Shown here one piece after another: positions 55,368 through 64,000 of a DNA stretch of 64,000 nucleotides. The notes beneath the pieces were generated by a model. The model did not search any database. It had not been told where the DNA came from and saw only the letters and a program-made list of their open reading frames with translations. The translations under genes and the position numbers were made by a program. The DNA is taken from contig NZ_PYOM01000007.1 in the NCBI RefSeq assembly GCF_003026365.1, forward strand, positions 170,187-234,186, in the 5' to 3' direction. This stretch comes from Photobacterium angustum. GTDB lineage: Bacteria > Pseudomonadota > Gammaproteobacteria > Enterobacterales > Vibrionaceae. How positions within the stretch are numbered: the stretch's first letter is position 1; each line of letters opens with the position of its first letter.

Positions 55368-55958
55368 TTAATTTTCACGAACAGTATAGATCGTCCATTC
55401 TTTCACAACGTTACCTTGAGATCCAACAACTTGAGCGACAACACGACGGCTAAGTGCGTTACTTTCTTCAGCATCTGATGCTTTCACAGGATCGCTATCA
55501 CCAAAACCTATAGTTTTAATGCGAGACGGTGCAACCCCTTCAGTGATCAGTGCTTGTTGAATAGCTGCAGCGCGACGCTTTGATAACGCAATATTGTATG
55601 CGGCGTTACCGACTGGACTCGCATACCCTTTTAGTTCAATGTGCATTTTTGGGTATTTGGCTAAAAATTCACTCATATTGCTAATGTCTTCCATATAACT
55701 TTCAGGGATTTCTGAAGAGTCATTAGCAAATAATACGTGAATATTATTCTCTTCTGAGTTTTTAACAAATGTAGGACAGCCATCGTTATCTACAACTGCA
55801 TCGATTGGCGTATCAGCGCAGCGGTCACGTTGATTGATCACACCATCGCTATCTGCGTCAAAAAGATCTTTTGTTTGTTTTGCAATAGGAGGCTGCGGTA
55901 CAGAGAGTGAACAACCAAACAAAGAAAAAGACAGTAAAACCGTGATTACGTATTTCAT
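55368..55958 (-). CDS. OmpA-family lipoprotein of the Lap operon
   Basis: The 196-residue protein has a lipoprotein signal (LFGC), a thrombospondin-3-like calcium segment (DADSDGVINQRDRCADTP) and a C-terminal OmpA domain with ELKGYASPVGNAAYNIALSKRRA and the final RRVV block. It should sit in the outer membrane and hold peptidoglycan. OmpA-like proteins often accompany Lap/RTX adhesin export operons. It starts 11 bases before the end of the lapE spacer region and has AAGAGGA as its ribosome-binding site. Confidence 0.9.
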   Translation of the reverse strand: MKYVITVLLSFSLFGCSLSVPQPPIAKQTKDLFDADSDGVINQRDRCADTPIDAVVDNDGCPTFVKNSEENNIHVLFANDSSEIPESYMEDISNMSEFLAKYPKMHIELKGYASPVGNAAYNIALSKRRAAAIQQALITEGVAPSRIKTIGFGDSDPVKASDAEESNALSRRVVAQVVGSQGNVVKEWTIYTVREN

Positions 55959-55969
55959 TTTTAATCCTC

Positions 55970-57280
55970 TTATTTAACAGACTTTGCCCAAGTTTCTGGG
56001 ATCTCAACGCGCATCTCATCAAGGATTAGACCGGTTGCATTAAGAACACGGTATTTTGCTAAAATACCATCATATTCAGCCGTTAAATAAGCTTTACGTG
56101 CTTCAAATAATTCGTTTTCGGTGTTGAGTACATCAAGTAATGTACGCTGACCAATCTTAAACTGTTTTTCGTATGCAATAACGGTACGTGCGGAGGCATC
56201 AACGTGCTCTTGCAAGAACAGTTTTTGTTTTTTCGCTAAATCTAATGCGCTCCAAGATAGGCGAGTACCTTCTTCTAACATGTGGTGAGCACGATCACGA
56301 ATGTCTTTAGATTTGTTAATTTGGTATGCAGCGCGGCGAGATTTTGCGACATCACTACCACCGTTATACAAGTTATAGCGCATTTTTAGCATTGCTTTTA
56401 GCTCATCAGTTTTACCTTCAGAACCATTTAAGTCATCTCCCCATTCTTGCGATGCTTCTATAGTAAACGATGGGTAGAACGTACCTTTTGCTTGCTTGTA
56501 CTGATATTCAGCAGCGTCAATGTCATTCGATGCAACTTGTACTACAGGGTTGTTTTTCTTTGCTTTTTCTAACGCATCATCTAATGATTTTGGTAGATAA
56601 TTCACGTCAACTTCAGGCTTTATAAGATCTTTAGGATACTGACCTACGATACGTACAAATTGGGTGATCTTATCTTGTAAATTGCTTTGTGCTGCCAGTA
56701 GATTCGTATTAGAACTGGCTAAACGGCCTTCAACTTGTGCTAAGTCGGCTGTTGAACCAATACCTGAATCGGCACGTTTTTTAATGTCTGAATACATTTT
56801 TTGATGAACTTTTAGGTTCGATTCTGACAAAGCGAGCACATCTTGAGCATGAAGCACATTTAGATATGCTTCTGTACTCTTTAATGCTTTGTCTTGTGCA
56901 TCAGACAGTAATTGATAACGCTCTGCTTCTGTTTCTGACTTATTACGTTGAATATCGTTGTAGGTAATCGAGCCATCCCAGATTAACTGTCGAATGTTGA
57001 TTTTCGCACTACGAGGCTCCGTTTCAGAATTAAGGCTGGTATTATTATAGTTATTAGAACCAACACCTGCTTCAAGATCAACACTTGGAAGGTAGTCGCC
57101 TTTTGAAGCATTGATCAGTTCGTGCTTACTTTGGAACTCATTGTAAGCACTTTTAATTTCTGGATTACTTGAGAGCGTTTCAGCTACTGCTTGTTCCAAT
57201 GATTGCGCCATAACAGGCGCAGCCATACATTGAAGACCGATGAGAAGGGTAATTCTTTTTAATTTATATTTCATAGTCAT
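55970..57280 (-). CDS. lapE: TolC-family outer-membrane channel (LapE-like)
   Basis: The 436-residue protein has a signal peptide (CMAAPVMAQ) and the doubled TolC pattern of two long helical hairpins, with ALDLAKKQ, YEKQFKIGQRTLLDVLNTENELFEA near the end, the usual C-terminal signature. An ATG two codons later is an alternative start. It should be the outer-membrane exit of the type I system. It follows the adaptor gene after 4 bases. Confidence 0.92.
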   Translation of the reverse strand: MTMKYKLKRITLLIGLQCMAAPVMAQSLEQAVAETLSSNPEIKSAYNEFQSKHELINASKGDYLPSVDLEAGVGSNNYNNTSLNSETEPRSAKINIRQLIWDGSITYNDIQRNKSETEAERYQLLSDAQDKALKSTEAYLNVLHAQDVLALSESNLKVHQKMYSDIKKRADSGIGSTADLAQVEGRLASSNTNLLAAQSNLQDKITQFVRIVGQYPKDLIKPEVDVNYLPKSLDDALEKAKKNNPVVQVASNDIDAAEYQYKQAKGTFYPSFTIEASQEWGDDLNGSEGKTDELKAMLKMRYNLYNGGSDVAKSRRAAYQINKSKDIRDRAHHMLEEGTRLSWSALDLAKKQKLFLQEHVDASARTVIAYEKQFKIGQRTLLDVLNTENELFEARKAYLTAEYDGILAKYRVLNATGLILDEMRVEIPETWAKSVK

Positions 57281-57284
57281 TTTA

Positions 57285-58679
57285 TTATTCTCTTAACGCG
57301 GTATGTCGCGCTTTGAGTATTGGTTTAAGAAGATAATCAAGTACAGAGCGTTTTCCTGTAATGATATCAACGGTGGCTGTCATACCGGGTATAATAGGTA
57401 GAGCTTCGCCATTAGGTCCCTTTAAGCTACTCGTATCAGTACGAATCCTGACTTGATAGAAACTGTTGCCTTCTTTATCTTGGATTGTATCTGCACTGAT
57501 TGTTTCCAATGTTCCATGTAAACCACCATAGCTAGTAAAATCATAGGCACTAAATTTAATGACTGCTGGCAGACCTGGGCGTAAAAACCCAATGTCTTTC
57601 GGTGCTATTTTAGCTTCTATGAGTAAGGTATCTTCCGTTGGAACAATTTCCACAAGTGGCATGCCCGGTTGAATAACACCACCTACGGTATTTACATGAA
57701 TTTTTTGGATTGTGCCTGTTACAGGTGAAACTACCGTTGTTCGTTTTACACGATCTTCTAAACCTATTTGGGTTTCAGTTAAACTACCTAATTTGTCACT
57801 GGTTTCATTTAGCTGTGCTTGAATATCTGAACGGAACTGTAATGCAATATCAATGTACTTAAAGCCAGCTTCTTGAATCGCCGCTTGCGTAACAGGAATT
57901 TGCATTTTGGCAGAGTTTAAATCACGTTTAGTATCGTTTAGCGATCGTTGTAACTTCAGTAATTCTATTCGTGGTACAACGCCTTCCTCAGCTAATGGTT
58001 TTGTAATATTGTATTCTTTTTGAGCAATACTATAGCTGCTACGTAAGTTGCTTACTCGAGATTGTGTTTCAGCCAGCTCTCTTTCCTTTTGCGATGCTTG
58101 CTCAGAAGCAACAGAAAGCTGGTTTTGTAGGTTATTTAATTTGTCTGTAAATTGATTGAGCTGACGGCGAACTAATGCTGGATGTGCTTTTTTAAATGTA
58201 TCATCAAAAACAGGTGGTTTACGTTCAATAGTGACACTGTTTCGCCAATGCGTATTATCGGCTTTATTGCTCACTGTAACGCTCGCAAGTAACGCATTCA
58301 AACGTTGAGAGTCTGCTTGCATAGAAGCTAAACTTTGTGTTTTTTCTTTAAAATCGGATTTAAACTGTGTGTCATCAATTAATAGTAAGGTTTGCCCTTT
58401 CTTTACTTGTTCACCTTCTTTAACTAGTACTTTTTTTACAATACCACCTTCAAGGTTTTGTACTATTTGTAGCTGAGAAGATGGTATAACTTTTCCGCTA
58501 CCGCTTGTCACTTTGTCTAACTTGGCAAAATAAGCCCAAATAAAAGCTGCGATAAAGAATAAGATCATTACCCACAGAATAACACGAGCGCTTTTAGGTG
58601 TATTAAGCAACAATGCTGCTGATTTATCATCCACATACTCTAGATTTTCTGCTGAAATAGAAGCGTTTTTCTTGTTCAT
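57285..58679 (-). CDS. lapC: Type I secretion membrane-fusion adaptor (LapC/HlyD-like)
   Basis: The 464-residue protein has one membrane helix at about residues 31-50, then the biotinyl-lipoyl half motifs (QIVQNLEGGIVKKVLVKEGEQV and TVVSPVTGTIQKIHV), a long coiled-coil hairpin (about 150-290) and the C-terminal beta barrel (IVPTEDTLLIEAKI, then PGMTATVDIITGKRSVLDYL). This is the HlyD/LapC layout. It links the ABC transporter to the TolC-like channel and is the first gene of the operon, divergent from the adhesin. Confidence 0.93.
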   Translation of the reverse strand: MNKKNASISAENLEYVDDKSAALLLNTPKSARVILWVMILFFIAAFIWAYFAKLDKVTSGSGKVIPSSQLQIVQNLEGGIVKKVLVKEGEQVKKGQTLLLIDDTQFKSDFKEKTQSLASMQADSQRLNALLASVTVSNKADNTHWRNSVTIERKPPVFDDTFKKAHPALVRRQLNQFTDKLNNLQNQLSVASEQASQKERELAETQSRVSNLRSSYSIAQKEYNITKPLAEEGVVPRIELLKLQRSLNDTKRDLNSAKMQIPVTQAAIQEAGFKYIDIALQFRSDIQAQLNETSDKLGSLTETQIGLEDRVKRTTVVSPVTGTIQKIHVNTVGGVIQPGMPLVEIVPTEDTLLIEAKIAPKDIGFLRPGLPAVIKFSAYDFTSYGGLHGTLETISADTIQDKEGNSFYQVRIRTDTSSLKGPNGEALPIIPGMTATVDIITGKRSVLDYLLKPILKARHTALRE

Positions 58680-59099
58680 TACTTGTCCGCGTTAGATGCT
58701 CACTAAAGGGTAATGCTGACCGACGTCCATGTGTTTTGCTATTTTAAATTATCGTTCGCATTACAGTTTTTATGCTAGCTACTGTATACTATCAACACTT
58801 ATGTTATTAAGCCTAGGTGCTATTTTTTGCTACTATTTGCTCTTAATTAGGTATTTATTATTGATATTTTTATGAAGTATGTGACAAAAACTTGCAAAAT
58901 CATAGTAAATAAGAATAATCTTTAGCTAATAATGTCGTCAAATTATTGACGATAAGTTTTTTAAATCAATTTAAAAAATATCGTTTTTAATAAAAAGCCT
59001 CTATCGATTAAAAAATCATCAATTAGGTGGTGCGTAACATGTTCTGTATGACGAGAATCGTTACTATCAAATTGAATAAACAAAAAAGGTTAAGAGAGT
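58680..59099. promoter_or_regulatory. Divergent promoter region of the Lap operon and giant adhesin
   Basis: These 420 AT-rich bases separate the two divergent units and must hold both promoters. The adhesin has AAGG 10 bases before its ATG. I could not pick out a confident -35/-10 pair or a regulator site. Confidence 0.5.
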
Positions 59100-62000
59100 A
59101 TGACTACCATTGATAATAAGAATTTAGGCATGATCAAGCTTGTGGATGGAGACGGCTTTATTCTTAAGGCTGGTGATAAAGTGCAGCCAATTGTCGATGA
59201 TCATGCACTCCAGCCTGATGAAATTATTGTTGCGAATGGTGATGCTAAATTTATTGTTATCAACAATGGTGTTGAACAAGTTATCAATCAGTCATGCCCA
59301 ACTTGCGTAATAACAACGCCTGAAGGTGTTAAAACCACGGGTCTTAATGAAAAAATCGCTTTTAATTATGATGGAGCGGAACATACAACGTTCGCTTCTG
59401 GTGATATTGATGCAATTCAAACTGCGATTTTAAACGGTCTGGATCCTACCCAACTTTTTGAAGCGCCTGCGGCTGGTAATGAATCTGCAGGTAACATAGG
59501 TCTTAATGGGTCATCTTCTGCTGCAAGTTTTATAACGATTAATTACGATAACGATGCACTTTTAGCAGAAGCTGGCTTTGACACGGCTTACGATCCAAGT
59601 CGAAATACAGATAACCTAGATCCACAGGCTATTTTAGTTCCTGATGGCGGCGAACTAGGCTCTTTACTGATTACTGAGGGTGATCTCAGTGATAATACCT
59701 ATCCTGTTGTTTCTTCAACGTCTATTTTTGTAGAGGCAGCAACGCTTCCTCTAGAGACTTCATCGTTTGTATTTGATCCTCTCACTATCAATAACGTTTT
59801 AAATGAATTAAACAGTGAAATCACATCAGGTGGTCAGGCTGTTACTTTTGTCTACGATACAGCAACGAATACGATCATCGGTACTCTAGTTGGTCAACCT
59901 GTTATGTCTATTGCATTAGAAGCAACGACAGAAAATGGGCGTGATGTAACTGTAACAGTAACCACTACGATTAATCAGCCAATTGACCATTCTGGTGATA
60001 ATGCTTCTGGCTTAGTCAGTCGTGATGGCGATCAAATCAATATTGATGTTGCTATTCAAGCAACGGATAGCAGTGGTAATGCATTAGATAAGCCAATTAA
60101 TGTTGAGATTGGTGTTATCGACGGTGCAAATCCCGAATTTGGTACTGATACCGGAGTGACAATTAATGAGGGCGCTCAAGCTGATCAGGTTATTGATGGA
60201 AAGGTTCCACTTGATGTTGGTTCTGATGCAATCGCGACTATTCATTTCAATGCTGAACAAGCAGGCTTAACGGCAATTACAAGTAATGGTCGAGAAACAA
60301 CTTTTACCGTTGATGGTAATGTCTTAACTGTTTTAGATTCATCTTCGCAACCTGTGATGGTGGTGACAATTGCAAATGATGGCACCTACACTGTAAAAGT
60401 GACTGGGCCTATTGACCAAAACAGTGACGATATCGCTAATATTAAATTAGATGTTACTGCGACAGATAAAGACGGTGATACCGCACAAGGTGAGTTAAAT
60501 ATCACCATAAATGATGGCACTGATGCTGCGGGTGGTGAACGCGTTTCTATTACATTAACGGAAGGTGATATTGACGTTGATGGTAGCGGTACAAGCACTG
60601 GTGGTAATGATTCAACTTATCCTGTTATTCAAACGGGGAAGCTAACTCTTGTTGCTGGTGACGATCGTCTTAATCCAGAATCAGTTGAAATTGATGCAAG
60701 CCAGAAAAGTGCATTATTATCTGAGTTAAGTACAGAGCTTACCTCGGGTGGACAGGCTTTAGTGTTCACTATTGATGCAAATGGCAACCTAATCGGTACA
60801 ATTGAAGGTACTGATACTATTGCTGTACGTGTCGAGTTAACATCGACACAAGATGGCCTGAATGTGTCTGTTGATGTAAAAATCATTCAAGAATTACCAC
60901 TTGATCATAACCTTTCTGGAAACTCACAAGGTTTTGTTACTGTGAATGGCAGTAACATTTCAATCAATCTTCCTATTCAAGCAAAAGACACTGATGGTGA
61001 CTTTCTTGAAAAACCTGCGCAAGTAGATATCACGATCAATGATGGTGATAATCCTGTTTTTGGTATTGATCCTGGAACAGAAAATCCAATTAATGAGACT
61101 GACGATTTAGGCAAAGTTGTCGATGGGAAAATTCCTCTTAATGTTGGCTCAGACGAAATATCTCACATTCACTTTGATGCTGAACAACCAGGCTTAGCGA
61201 ATATTACGAGCGACGGCAAACCTGTTACTTTTTCTGTTTCAGGTAATACCATTAACCTCGTTAATGCTGAAGGCAAGCCTGTAATGACAGTTACTATCGC
61301 TAATGATGGTAGCTATAAAGTCATTGTAGAGGGCGAGTTAGACCAAGATAGTCTTAATATTGCGAAAATAGAATTAAACGTAACTGCAACAGATAAAGAC
61401 GGCGATACCGCACAAGGCCAATTAAATATTCAAGTAGAAGACGGTGCAAGTGCCGATGGCGGTGAGTCTGCAAGTATTACTATTACAGAAGGGGACTTAA
61501 CCCCAGAAGGTAATGAAGTCGGGTATCCCGTTTCAGCAAGTACTTCTTTAACGATTACAGCAGGTGCTGACCGATTAGACCCAAGCTCTATTACGATTGA
61601 TGAGAAACAACTCGAGGCTTTAAAAAATGAGCTTACAACAGAGCTTAGTTCTGACGGTAAGCCATTAACATTTACTTATGATGTAGCAACGGGTGTATTA
61701 ACCGGAAGCGCGAATGGTGCAACCGTTGTTAGTGTAACATTGACAGCCCTTCAAGCAGTGAATGGTAAAGATGTTGATGTAAAAGTTACCATGACTCAGT
61801 ACGGGCCATTAGATCACAATGGTAATGAGGTCGATGGTTTAGTAACTAACCACAATGATCAAGTTGTTATCGATTTACCTATTCAGGTGAAAGATACCGA
61901 TGGTGATTGGTTAAAAGATCCTGCAACCGTTGATATTACTGTTGTCGATGGCGAAATCCCCGCTTTTGGTGTGGATAGCAAAGCGACCTTAAATGAAGGT

Positions 62001-64000
62001 AGCGATGGCATTGCAACAGGTACGGGTAATATTGTTGTTGATAGCGGTAGTGATCAGGTCGTTAAGGTTACTTTTGAGGCGAACCAAGACTCTCTTAATG
62101 GCTTAACCAGTAATGGTCATGCTACAACTTATTCACTGAGTGCTGATGGCACTACGGTGACGGTAGTATTAGCGAGTGATCCATCACAAGTTGTAATGGA
62201 AGTGACTATTGATATCAATGGTCATTACGTTGTAACGCAAAAACAACCTATCGATCAGGTCGATGATACCGCAGCAGATAATGAAAACATTGCTTTATCT
62301 GTTGTGGCAGAAGATAGAGATGGTGATGTAAGCAAGCCTGGTAATATTGAGATCTCTATTCATGATGGTGCAAATGCATCAGGTAATGAGCAAGGGGCTA
62401 TTACTATTACAGAAGGTGATTTAACGCCTGAAGGTAATGAGCAAGGTTACCCAGTAAGTGGTAATACAACGATAGCTATTGCTGCGGGTGTGGATCGTCT
62501 TGATCCGACAACAGTAACCGTTGACCAAAAACAAGTTAATGCGTTAATCCACGAGTTAACTACAGAGCTTACAACAGCAAATGGTAAGGCAATTAACTTT
62601 AGCTATGATGCTAAAACGGGATTAATTACAGGTACTGCGGGTGGTGAAACGGTATTAACGGTATCTGTGAGTGCTGTTCAAGCGGTAAATGGGCATGATG
62701 TTGATATTAACGTGTCTATTACGCAATTTAAGCCGCTTGATCATAATGATAATGGCGCCGATGGCTTAGTTAAGAGTGTTGATGACAAAATTGTTATTGA
62801 TGTTCCAGTGCAAGTTAAAGATACCGATGGTGATTGGTTAGATAAACCTGCCAATGTGGATATCACTATCGTGGATGGTGCGAACCCTGAGTTTGGTACC
62901 GATAAAGGTATCATCATCAATGAAACCACCGATGCTGATAAAGTAATGCAGGGTCAGATCCCGCTAGATGTGGGCTCTGATGATATTCAGACCATTCACT
63001 TTAATGCGACTCAAGATGGCTTAGCCAACATTACCAGTAACGGTGAGCAAACAACGTTTACTGTTAATGGCAATGTATTAACGGTAGTTGATGCAGACTC
63101 TAACCCTGTGATGGTAGTGACTATCGCTAATGATGGTACCTATACCGTTAAAGTGACAGGACCCGTTGATCAAAACAGTGCTGATATTGCTGATATTAAG
63201 CTCGATGTTACCGCGACAGATAAAGACGGTGATACGGCACAAGGCGAGCTAAATATCACGATCAAAGATGGTACTGATGCATCGGGCGAAGGTGTTGTAG
63301 CAAACATTACTATCACTGAAGGTGATATTGAATATCCAAATACAAATAAAGGTTATCCTGTCTCTGCAGATACGCATTTTACTGTTAATTCAGGTTCTGA
63401 TGCATTAGTTGCTAATAGCTTGAAGATCGCTGATAGCGCACATGTTGACTTAGTGAAAGAGCTCAATGGCTTAACGTCCAATGGTGAAGCACTGACTTTC
63501 ATTGTTCACACTGATGCTAATGGCGTAATTACTATTACGGGTGTGACAGCAGGTGGTCAGGAAGCGGTGAGCATTACCATGACACCATCGTCATTGGCAA
63601 ATGGCGATGTCACGGTTGATTTGGCTATTAAGCAGTCTCTACCGCTTGATCACCTCAATGCCGACGGTAAATTTGTTGATGTGACTGACGGTAAGATCAC
63701 CATTGATGTCCCTGTTCAAATGCAAGATACCGATGGTGACCCATTGATGACAGGTGATAAGCCTACGCCAATTAATGTCACTATTAACATCAATGATGGC
63801 GCTAACCCTGAGTTTGGTATCGATAAAGGTACAACGCTCACGGAAACCGAAACAGGTGCAACCGCAAGCGGTCAGATCCCATTAGATGTGGGCTCTGATG
63901 ACATTGCGCATATTGATTTTGCGCAGTCTCAGCCGTCACTTGAAGGTATTATTTCTAATAACCAAACAACCCGTTATGTGGTTGATGGTAATGAAATTAA
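59100..64000 (+). CDS. lapA: Giant LapA-type repeat adhesin (N-terminal part, runs off the window)
   Basis: The frame opens at ATG 59100 and stays open to the last base, giving at least 1,633 residues. There is no Sec signal, as expected for type I secretion. Residues 1 to about 120 form the LapA-type retention module, followed by the LapG site Pro-Ala-Ala-Gly at 123-126 (cut expected between A124 and A125). From residue 294 on there are tandem Ig-like units of 303-309 residues. Each holds paired D-x-D-G-D calcium loops (ATDKDGDTAQG and similar) and a conserved PLDH start. Unit starts are at 59979, 60897, 61806, 62733 and 63642. The C-terminal RTX and secretion signal lie outside. It should mediate biofilm attachment under LapD/LapG control. 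Confidence 0.93.
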   Translation, partial: MTTIDNKNLGMIKLVDGDGFILKAGDKVQPIVDDHALQPDEIIVANGDAKFIVINNGVEQVINQSCPTCVITTPEGVKTTGLNEKIAFNYDGAEHTTFASGDIDAIQTAILNGLDPTQLFEAPAAGNESAGNIGLNGSSSAASFITINYDNDALLAEAGFDTAYDPSRNTDNLDPQAILVPDGGELGSLLITEGDLSDNTYPVVSSTSIFVEAATLPLETSSFVFDPLTINNVLNELNSEITSGGQAVTFVYDTATNTIIGTLVGQPVMSIALEATTENGRDVTVTVTTTINQPIDHSGDNASGLVSRDGDQINIDVAIQATDSSGNALDKPINVEIGVIDGANPEFGTDTGVTINEGAQADQVIDGKVPLDVGSDAIATIHFNAEQAGLTAITSNGRETTFTVDGNVLTVLDSSSQPVMVVTIANDGTYTVKVTGPIDQNSDDIANIKLDVTATDKDGDTAQGELNITINDGTDAAGGERVSITLTEGDIDVDGSGTSTGGNDSTYPVIQTGKLTLVAGDDRLNPESVEIDASQKSALLSELSTELTSGGQALVFTIDANGNLIGTIEGTDTIAVRVELTSTQDGLNVSVDVKIIQELPLDHNLSGNSQGFVTVNGSNISINLPIQAKDTDGDFLEKPAQVDITINDGDNPVFGIDPGTENPINETDDLGKVVDGKIPLNVGSDEISHIHFDAEQPGLANITSDGKPVTFSVSGNTINLVNAEGKPVMTVTIANDGSYKVIVEGELDQDSLNIAKIELNVTATDKDGDTAQGQLNIQVEDGASADGGESASITITEGDLTPEGNEVGYPVSASTSLTITAGADRLDPSSITIDEKQLEALKNELTTELSSDGKPLTFTYDVATGVLTGSANGATVVSVTLTALQAVNGKDVDVKVTMTQYGPLDHNGNEVDGLVTNHNDQVVIDLPIQVKDTDGDWLKDPATVDITVVDGEIPAFGVDSKATLNEGSDGIATGTGNIVVDSGSDQVVKVTFEANQDSLNGLTSNGHATTYSLSADGTTVTVVLASDPSQVVMEVTIDINGHYVVTQKQPIDQVDDTAADNENIALSVVAEDRDGDVSKPGNIEISIHDGANASGNEQGAITITEGDLTPEGNEQGYPVSGNTTIAIAAGVDRLDPTTVTVDQKQVNALIHELTTELTTANGKAINFSYDAKTGLITGTAGGETVLTVSVSAVQAVNGHDVDINVSITQFKPLDHNDNGADGLVKSVDDKIVIDVPVQVKDTDGDWLDKPANVDITIVDGANPEFGTDKGIIINETTDADKVMQGQIPLDVGSDDIQTIHFNATQDGLANITSNGEQTTFTVNGNVLTVVDADSNPVMVVTIANDGTYTVKVTGPVDQNSADIADIKLDVTATDKDGDTAQGELNITIKDGTDASGEGVVANITITEGDIEYPNTNKGYPVSADTHFTVNSGSDALVANSLKIADSAHVDLVKELNGLTSNGEALTFIVHTDANGVITITGVTAGGQEAVSITMTPSSLANGDVTVDLAIKQSLPLDHLNADGKFVDVTDGKITIDVPVQMQDTDGDPLMTGDKPTPINVTININDGANPEFGIDKGTTLTETETGATASGQIPLDVGSDDIAHIDFAQSQPSLEGIISNNQTTRYVVDGNEI
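59979..64000 (+). repeat. Tandem 909-927-bp coding repeats of the adhesin
   Basis: Four complete units and a partial fifth begin at 59979, 60897, 61806, 62733 and 63642 (spacings 918, 909, 927, 909). They share blocks such as the code for LDVTATDKDGDTAQGELNI. Units 1 and 4 are close to each other at DNA level over the GANPEFGTD to TATDKDGD part, while unit 3 is the most diverged. Confidence 0.85.

Noticed and set aside
60386..62929. Minus-strand open frames within the giant adhesin
   Set aside because: They are antisense shadows of Thr/Asp-rich repeats and have no start signals or family features.
1..64000. CRISPR array, prophage, tRNA or rRNA genes
   Set aside because: I saw no regularly spaced short repeats, no phage structural or integrase genes and no tRNA- or rRNA-like sequence in the window.

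Overview
The window is an AT-rich stretch of a marine gammaproteobacterial chromosome. It is most like a Vibrionaceae genome of the Photobacterium/Vibrio/Aliivibrio kind. The reasons are a VemP-type export monitor directly upstream of a secD-secF pair, a Vibrio-type chitobiase, a bacterial TrmY homologue, an unlinked TrxC and the overall codon use. I cannot name the species. I recognised no rRNA, tRNA, CRISPR array, intact IS element or prophage.

Layout. 1-1026 (minus) is the N-terminal part of a trimeric autotransporter adhesin cut by the window edge. 1286-2512 holds three small envelope-protein genes. 2644-5367 is an arsenic resistance operon (arsR-arsH-acr3-arsC) with its promoter, a palindromic operator and a terminator. 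5648-11583 is a loose series of single genes: two GNAT acetyltransferases, a phospholipase D lipoprotein, a possible PD-(D/E)XK nuclease-fold orphan, a small hydrolase, a PNPOx-like protein and a two-CxxC protein, plus an IS91-type transposase remnant. 11712-20574 (minus) carries a DUF4397 lipoprotein, a GH20 chitobiase, a DUF1826 protein behind a Zur-like palindrome, a TIM-barrel hydrolase-like secreted protein and a dCache chemoreceptor. 20907-25370 has a TPP-dependent 2-keto-acid decarboxylase divergent from a LysR regulator, a DCC/DUF3429 pair and trmY. 25776-33865 (plus) carries a POT peptide transporter, two different cryptochrome/photolyase genes, a UbiB-family kinase, a patatin and a PldB-like lysophospholipase.

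33962-50545 is mixed core and accessory content: a lipoprotein, a Dyp peroxidase, trxC behind an OxyR-like site, nupC behind a long structured leader, vemP-secD-secF, a CDF metal transporter, a DUF1904 gene broken by an in-frame stop, lplA, a MaoC hydratase and a choice-of-anchor I protein.

50632-64000 is a complete Lap-type surface-adhesion module. One minus-strand operon encodes the type I secretion adaptor (LapC-like), a TolC-like channel (LapE-like), an OmpA lipoprotein, the periplasmic protease LapG, its c-di-GMP-responsive inhibitor LapD and the ABC transporter (LapB-like). The divergent giant adhesin has a Pro-Ala-Ala-Gly LapG site at residues 123-126 and about 300-residue tandem repeats, and it runs off the window end. 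The expected working is that c-di-GMP on LapD sequesters LapG and keeps the adhesin on the surface, while low c-di-GMP frees LapG to cut it.

The observations most worth following are the diverged VemP arrest peptide with its secD initiation region, the unassigned structured leader of nupC, the OxyR-like and Zur-like sites, and a possible intergenic sRNA ending at a very strong minus-strand terminator near 47200.
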